Of a stretch of DNA of 64,000 nucleotides, positions 60,211 through 64,000 are shown piece by piece. Location of the stretch: contig JARUPY010000607.1 in NCBI GenBank assembly GCA_029817715.1, positions 6,262,001 through 6,326,000 on the forward strand, read 5' to 3'. Positions within the stretch are counted from its first letter, which is position 1, and the number at the start of each line of letters is the position of its first letter. The position numbers were made by a program, and so were the translations under genes. The notes under the pieces were generated by a model. It had not been told where the DNA came from. It saw only the letters and a list, made by a program, of their open reading frames with translations, and did not search any database. Source of the DNA: Melastoma dodecandrum. Lineage: Eukaryota > Streptophyta > Magnoliopsida > Myrtales > Melastomataceae.

Positions 60211-63003
60211 TCAGTTTTGTCCAAGCTCAGGGATCATCTCTCCAGTTTCAGCTGCTGTACTCGAACCCGAACCACCTTCACCCCTTCTCTTGATGCAAGT
60301 CCTTTTGTTATGCCCTTCCTTGCCACATAACTTACACTTCACTCTCCAGTGATGTCCAGAACCTATAATACAGACTATATTTAATTTTTTGATTTGAAGA
60401 ATTTCAAAATATGTAATAAGGGATGTCATTTCATACCATAATCCCGATGGTTTTGTGATTCTTCTGCAGCTTCTGTGGCTTTTACAGCTTGTGTGGCTTC
60501 TGCAGGTTCTACAGCTTCTATGGTCTGCGAATTGCCTGGCTGTGAAGATGGTTGAGATGATGATGGTTGTCTTCTGCAGGTTCTCCTGTTGTGTCCAAAG
60601 TTGCCACACAGTTTACATGTCATGCTTAGGCCCTTCCTACTCAGCTGATTTGAACTTGTCTTTGGGTTCTCCTCTTTGCTTTTCTTTCTGTTTTGTTTCC
60701 TAGGTCTTCCAGACAACTTCTTATAAGGAGGTGGCCTAATTGGATCGCCCTCTACCTCTGGCCAGTATTTACTGCCTTCCAGTGGCTCTAGAACATGCAT
60801 GTATGCTTGGTGATATGTTTCCATCTTGAAACAGGGATCAATATAATCCTCTACCCTCCTCTTCATGTACAAAATACAAGACAATGCATGTGTACACGGA
60901 ATGCCATGTAATTCCCAAAATCTACAACTACAAGTTCCAGCCCTTAGATCAACTAAGAACCTATCTGATTCGGCTAAAGGCATTGACACTTTAAATTTTT
61001 CAGTGATGGATGGTTTCACGACACGTCTAGCTGCAAGTTCTTTCATGCTCTCTATGTCTTCCCTGACATGTTGTGTCACTAAATCAGTTCTCTTAGCAGC
61101 AACATTCTTCTTATCTACTTGCCTCACCATTAATAGACCTCTAATGCGCTCCAGCATATCAATTAAAGGTAGTCTTCTAGCGGCAACAATATAAGAGTTG
61201 AATGTTTCACACTTATTGTTAATATGTGTACCGCACTTACTAGAAGTGTTGAAAAAAGCCTTACAAAAATGGTGGGGACCTTGTTTGTTAAAATCTTCAG
61301 CAACAAGAAGGGACCCGAGGACACCATCCCTTCCAAACTTCATTTCCCTCATGGCTATTTGGAAGTCCACTTCGTTTGTAGATTTTACGGCTTTGTAGAA
61401 GCAACTCTTGAGGAATAGACCTCTGTGCTTCACTTTCCAATTTTGGTAAATGTGTCTTGAACAGTTCCTTGACTCAGCATCAGGTACAAGACTGCTAATG
61501 GCATTCAACAGACCCTAAAAGAGAATAACGCATCATTGGAAACAACTATTACAAATGTTGAATAAATATAGAGTGCTAAACAGACCTTTTGTTGGTCGCT
61601 AGTGAGAGTCCAACCATGCCCACTTCCAACATTCAATTGTTTGAAAAGTATTTCAAGGAACCATACCCATGAATTCTGGTTTTTTCCCTCCACCACAGCC
61701 CATGCAATTGGGTACATGCCATCATTCCCGTCACGTCCTACAGCAGACAATAAGATCCATCTAACTTCAGTTTTTATGAAGGTTCCATCGAATCCCACAA
61801 CACGTCTGCACCGTAGAAGGAACCCCTTGATCAAAGCCTCAAATCCTATGTGTAGTCCTATGGATAATGTCAAATCACAAGACAGCTCAAAACAACTCCC
61901 TAGATATTTGTTCTTCAGAGCAACTAAATATAGTCGGAGCTTCTTGAAGTGATCATCCACTGAACCAACCATCATGCCATCTGCAATCCAGCATGCCTTG
62001 TAACACTTCATCAATCCAACTTCGGTCGTGTACTTCTTCATTACCTCCTCTTGAATTTCTTTCGCCGTGGCACCAGCCCTTCTTATATTACCTTCCACCA
62101 ACTGTTGAGCCAACCATTTGGTAGTAGCTTGCCTATTTCGCATGCTACGAGCACATGTGTGACTGTTTTTATAGCAAATGACCCATCTTTCTTCAACCAT
62201 GATCCATAAATTCTCCAAGGACAGCCAGATTCGCATACAGCCTCCTGCTTCAATTTGGAACTTCGTATCCACCGTAAATTGAATCCATTAGCAATGGCAT
62301 ATCTCTGTATAACATTATGCATCTGGCTTGGGGTCTCAAAACACATTCCAGGTATGAACTTTATCTGCTTATGATCACAATGTGGATCATAGATACTCGG
62401 TTGAGATTTCAAGTGCTTCCTTTTGTATCTTATTGTGGATGTATCATCGTCTGGAATTATATCCTCATCTGACTTCTCATATTAAGATTCTTCTACTTCA
62501 TCAGGTTCAAGTACGTTACTAACAGACCCTTCTATTTCCACAGTAACAGCACTGCTAACATATGCAATTTCATGATACACTCCACCCACCCTCTTTTGGA
62601 CATCTACATCATGCATATCTAAGTCCTGTTCTGGCTCTGAACTACCCACATCACTGTAAGAAAAACTTAAAGAAATATTAGGACTAGTGTCCTCATTGTC
62701 AGATCTATTCTCTATCATAGTCCCGTCATAACAAACATTCACAGTTGAACCATCTGGACATAAATCGCACATCTCTACAACTTCCTTGTCACTTAAAATT
62801 TCCTTCACACTATCATATCCAAGACCATACCACATCTTCCTCACACTACAACCAGAATCTTGAGCGAAAGCTACCAAGGTGAAATAGCCCATCAGATCGC
62901 AGTCTAAGTTACTATATTTCAACACCCTACTGCCAACATACTCAAATATGTTCCCCTGAGACACTACACCACCTATATGCATGTCGAACGAAAGCCGCTT
63001 CAT
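60211..63003 (-). pseudogene. MuDR-type MULE transposase, one stop and one frameshift
   Basis: The chain of exons on the minus strand is 63003-about 61586, 61514-60437 and 60362-60211. Domains in order: an N-terminal PB1-like/MuDR region (SFDMHIGG, GYFTLVAFAQDSG); a DNA-binding segment with FETPSQMHNVIQRYAI; the MULE DDE core with GFDGTFIK, then TSDQQKG and a CSRHIYQNWK C-H motif; a SWIM finger (CSCRFWELHGIPCTHAL); and two CCHC knuckles (CKLCGNFGHNRRTC in exon 2, CKLCGKEGHNKRTC in exon 3). A TAA at 62,482-62,484 interrupts the N-terminal linker, and a frameshift at about 62,155-62,175 separates the halves. The ATG at 63,003 follows an acceptor-like CAG, so 5' noncoding exons lie in the TIR-proximal DNA. 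Confidence 0.88.
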
Positions 63004-63077
63004 TCTGACCTGTCCACGATCAACAACAGTTAGGTATGCGCAACAATCCCTTACATCAACCCGTACAAACCCAGGTA

Positions 63078-63380
63078 AGAACCACGCCGGGAAGAAGCAC
63101 AATAAGGGAATAAACAAACACAATCAACTTACCTGGAGGAAGCACAAGGAATGAATCGAGGAATGACAACCCAATCCGCCTGGAATCGCAGAAGAATCGA
63201 TTTCTCTCAAATAAGAACATGTCAGGTCAGAAGCACGCCGGGATGAAGCACAACAAAGGAAAAACAAACACAATCAACTTACCTGGAGAAAGCACAAGGA
63301 ATGAATCGAGTAATGACAACCCACTCCGCCTGAAATCGCAAAAGAATCGATTTCTCCCAAATCAGAACCTGTCGAAGAAC
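63078..63380 (-). repeat. 151-bp tandem duplication carrying a duplicated splice donor in the transposase leader
   Basis: Two copies (about 63,078-63,228 and 63,229-63,380; period 151 bp) share CACGCCGGG, then ACAAACACAATCAACTTACC, then AAGCACAAGGAATGAATCGA. On the minus strand each contains CTCCAG|GTAAGTTGATTGTG, a good 5' splice site. Confidence 0.8.
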
Positions 63381-63421
63381 CCTAACCCTAAACCCCCTTT
63401 TGTGATTTATTTCGTCCGAAT

Positions 63422-63637
63422 ACACGTTAGACACGTCACAGACACGATGGACAAAATTAAAGACACGTCGGACCTTCAAAAGAGCCATCACTGACACGTC
63501 GGTCCATCGTAACGGCCGTTACGAGTAAGGCCAAATCCAAAAGTAAAATCGAAGTAAGGCCAAATCCAAAACTTTTTAAACGATATGCCAAAACAGGAAG
63601 TTGGTCTATTTGTGAGGCCAAATATCGATAATTTGCC
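63422..63637 (-). repeat. MULE right terminal inverted repeat
   Basis: 216 bp, inverted copy of the left end, presumably carrying the transposase promoter. The right target duplication AAATATTTA follows at 63,638-63,646. Confidence 0.92.
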
Positions 63638-63951
63638 AAATATTTATATTGCGTTTACTAGCGAGGAGGCTAAAGTCGCGTTCGCGGGACGTCTCGTGAA
63701 TGTACAAAAAATTAAATAATATTTCGTACATTTACTGGACGTCTCGTAAACCGGACTTCTCCCTTCCTGTTTACTAGACACGATGAGGGAGAGAAACATA
63801 TACCATTAATAGATTTGCAATGGCGAAACACAATATCTACCTTATAAAAGAAACATGCGTTAAAGAAACCTGATTTTTCTTTGAAACGTAAGAAGTGATG
63901 AATGTGTCGGACCTTCTATTGTTCAATTTCAATCTAATGTCTTTTTAAAAA
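63638..63951. other. Flank between two MULE-type elements
   Basis: AT-rich DNA with the repeated motif GGACGTCTCGT (about 63,689 and 63,739). No gene is seen. Confidence 0.45.
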
Positions 63952-64000
63952 GGCAAAATATGACCTTAACTTTGAGCAAATTTCTGTTTTGTTATTAGCC
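63952..64000 (+). mobile_element. Start of another MITE of the GGCAAAATAT family (cut by window end)
   Basis: The last 49 bp begin GGCAAAATAT and continue with ACTTTGAG, then TTTCTGTTTTGTTATTA, matching the first 55 bp of the 33,962-34,548 element with small gaps. Only one end is in view. Confidence 0.7.

Larger units (their letters stand above)
58918..63637. mobile_element. Mutator-like element (MULE), 4720 bp, two convergent genes
   Basis: Terminal inverted repeats of 216 bp (58,918-59,133 and 63,422-63,637) begin GG(G/C)AAATTATCGATATTTGG. They are flanked by a 9-bp direct repeat, AAACATTCA on the left and AAATATTTA on the right, differing by two C/T transitions. Inside are a GRF zinc-finger gene reading inward from the left end and a MuDR-type transposase reading inward from the right end. 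Their 3' ends are about 160 bp apart, in a spacer of short CCAATCTCATCCATTCAG-like repeats. The convergent, end-driven layout resembles maize MuDR. Confidence 0.93.

Noticed and set aside
60211..63003. Domesticated FAR1/FHY3-like transcription factor
   Set aside because: It sits between matching terminal inverted repeats with a target duplication and has a stop and a frameshift, so it is an ordinary MULE transposase relic.

Overview
The window is nuclear DNA of a flowering plant, most likely a woody eudicot; I cannot name the species. The evidence is the plant-type split genes with GT-AG introns, five recognisable plant housekeeping or signalling genes, and many plant retroelement, MULE and hAT relics. 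Five host genes are intact over their full length: an ATP-dependent phosphofructokinase (23.6-25.9 kb, +), a 22-exon glycine-rich multi-pass membrane protein (26.7-37.5 kb, -), a plastidic type I signal peptidase (50.7-52.7 kb, +), a RopGEF with a PRONE domain (53.5-55.6 kb, +) and a type II peroxiredoxin (56.9-58.4 kb, -). I assigned every exon from splice sites and reading phase, and all five frames close.

Positions 1-11.67 kb are endogenous pararetrovirus (Caulimoviridae, Petuvirus-like). On the minus strand lies a slightly over-length copy with one uninterrupted 2216-codon polyprotein: movement protein, coiled coil, capsid, CCHC, aspartic protease, RT, RNase H and a C-terminal extension. 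It is bracketed by two initiator-tRNA-Met primer sites 8165 bp apart. On the plus strand a second, truncated copy faces it head-to-head, forming a palindrome with arms of at least 3.3 kb and a 41-bp spacer. Both copies carry a TATA box and a 123-codon ORF in the long RNA leader. The integration edge is a (TA)n/(GA)n microsatellite.

Positions 11.7-23 kb are decayed, interleaved retrotransposons: Copia pieces (two LTR-like copies, an RNase H tail, an adjoining coding relic) and an Athila-type Ty3/gypsy element (LTR pair, primer-site relic, gag and protease/pol relics). Positions 37.9-50 kb are repeat-rich: a divergent array of roughly 32-bp units, two hAT-like elements of one family nested in opposite orientation, and a Tat/Retand-like RNase H-integrase relic followed by tandem repeats and LTR-like DNA.

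Positions 58.92-63.64 kb are a complete-looking 4720-bp MULE with 216-bp terminal inverted repeats and a 9-bp target duplication. Its two genes converge: a MuDR-type transposase broken by one stop and one frameshift, and an intact GRF zinc-finger/coiled-coil/tail-anchored protein. A 587-bp MITE in an intron of the glycine-rich gene has a perfect 9-bp duplication and ends related to this MULE; the first 49 bp of another member end the window.
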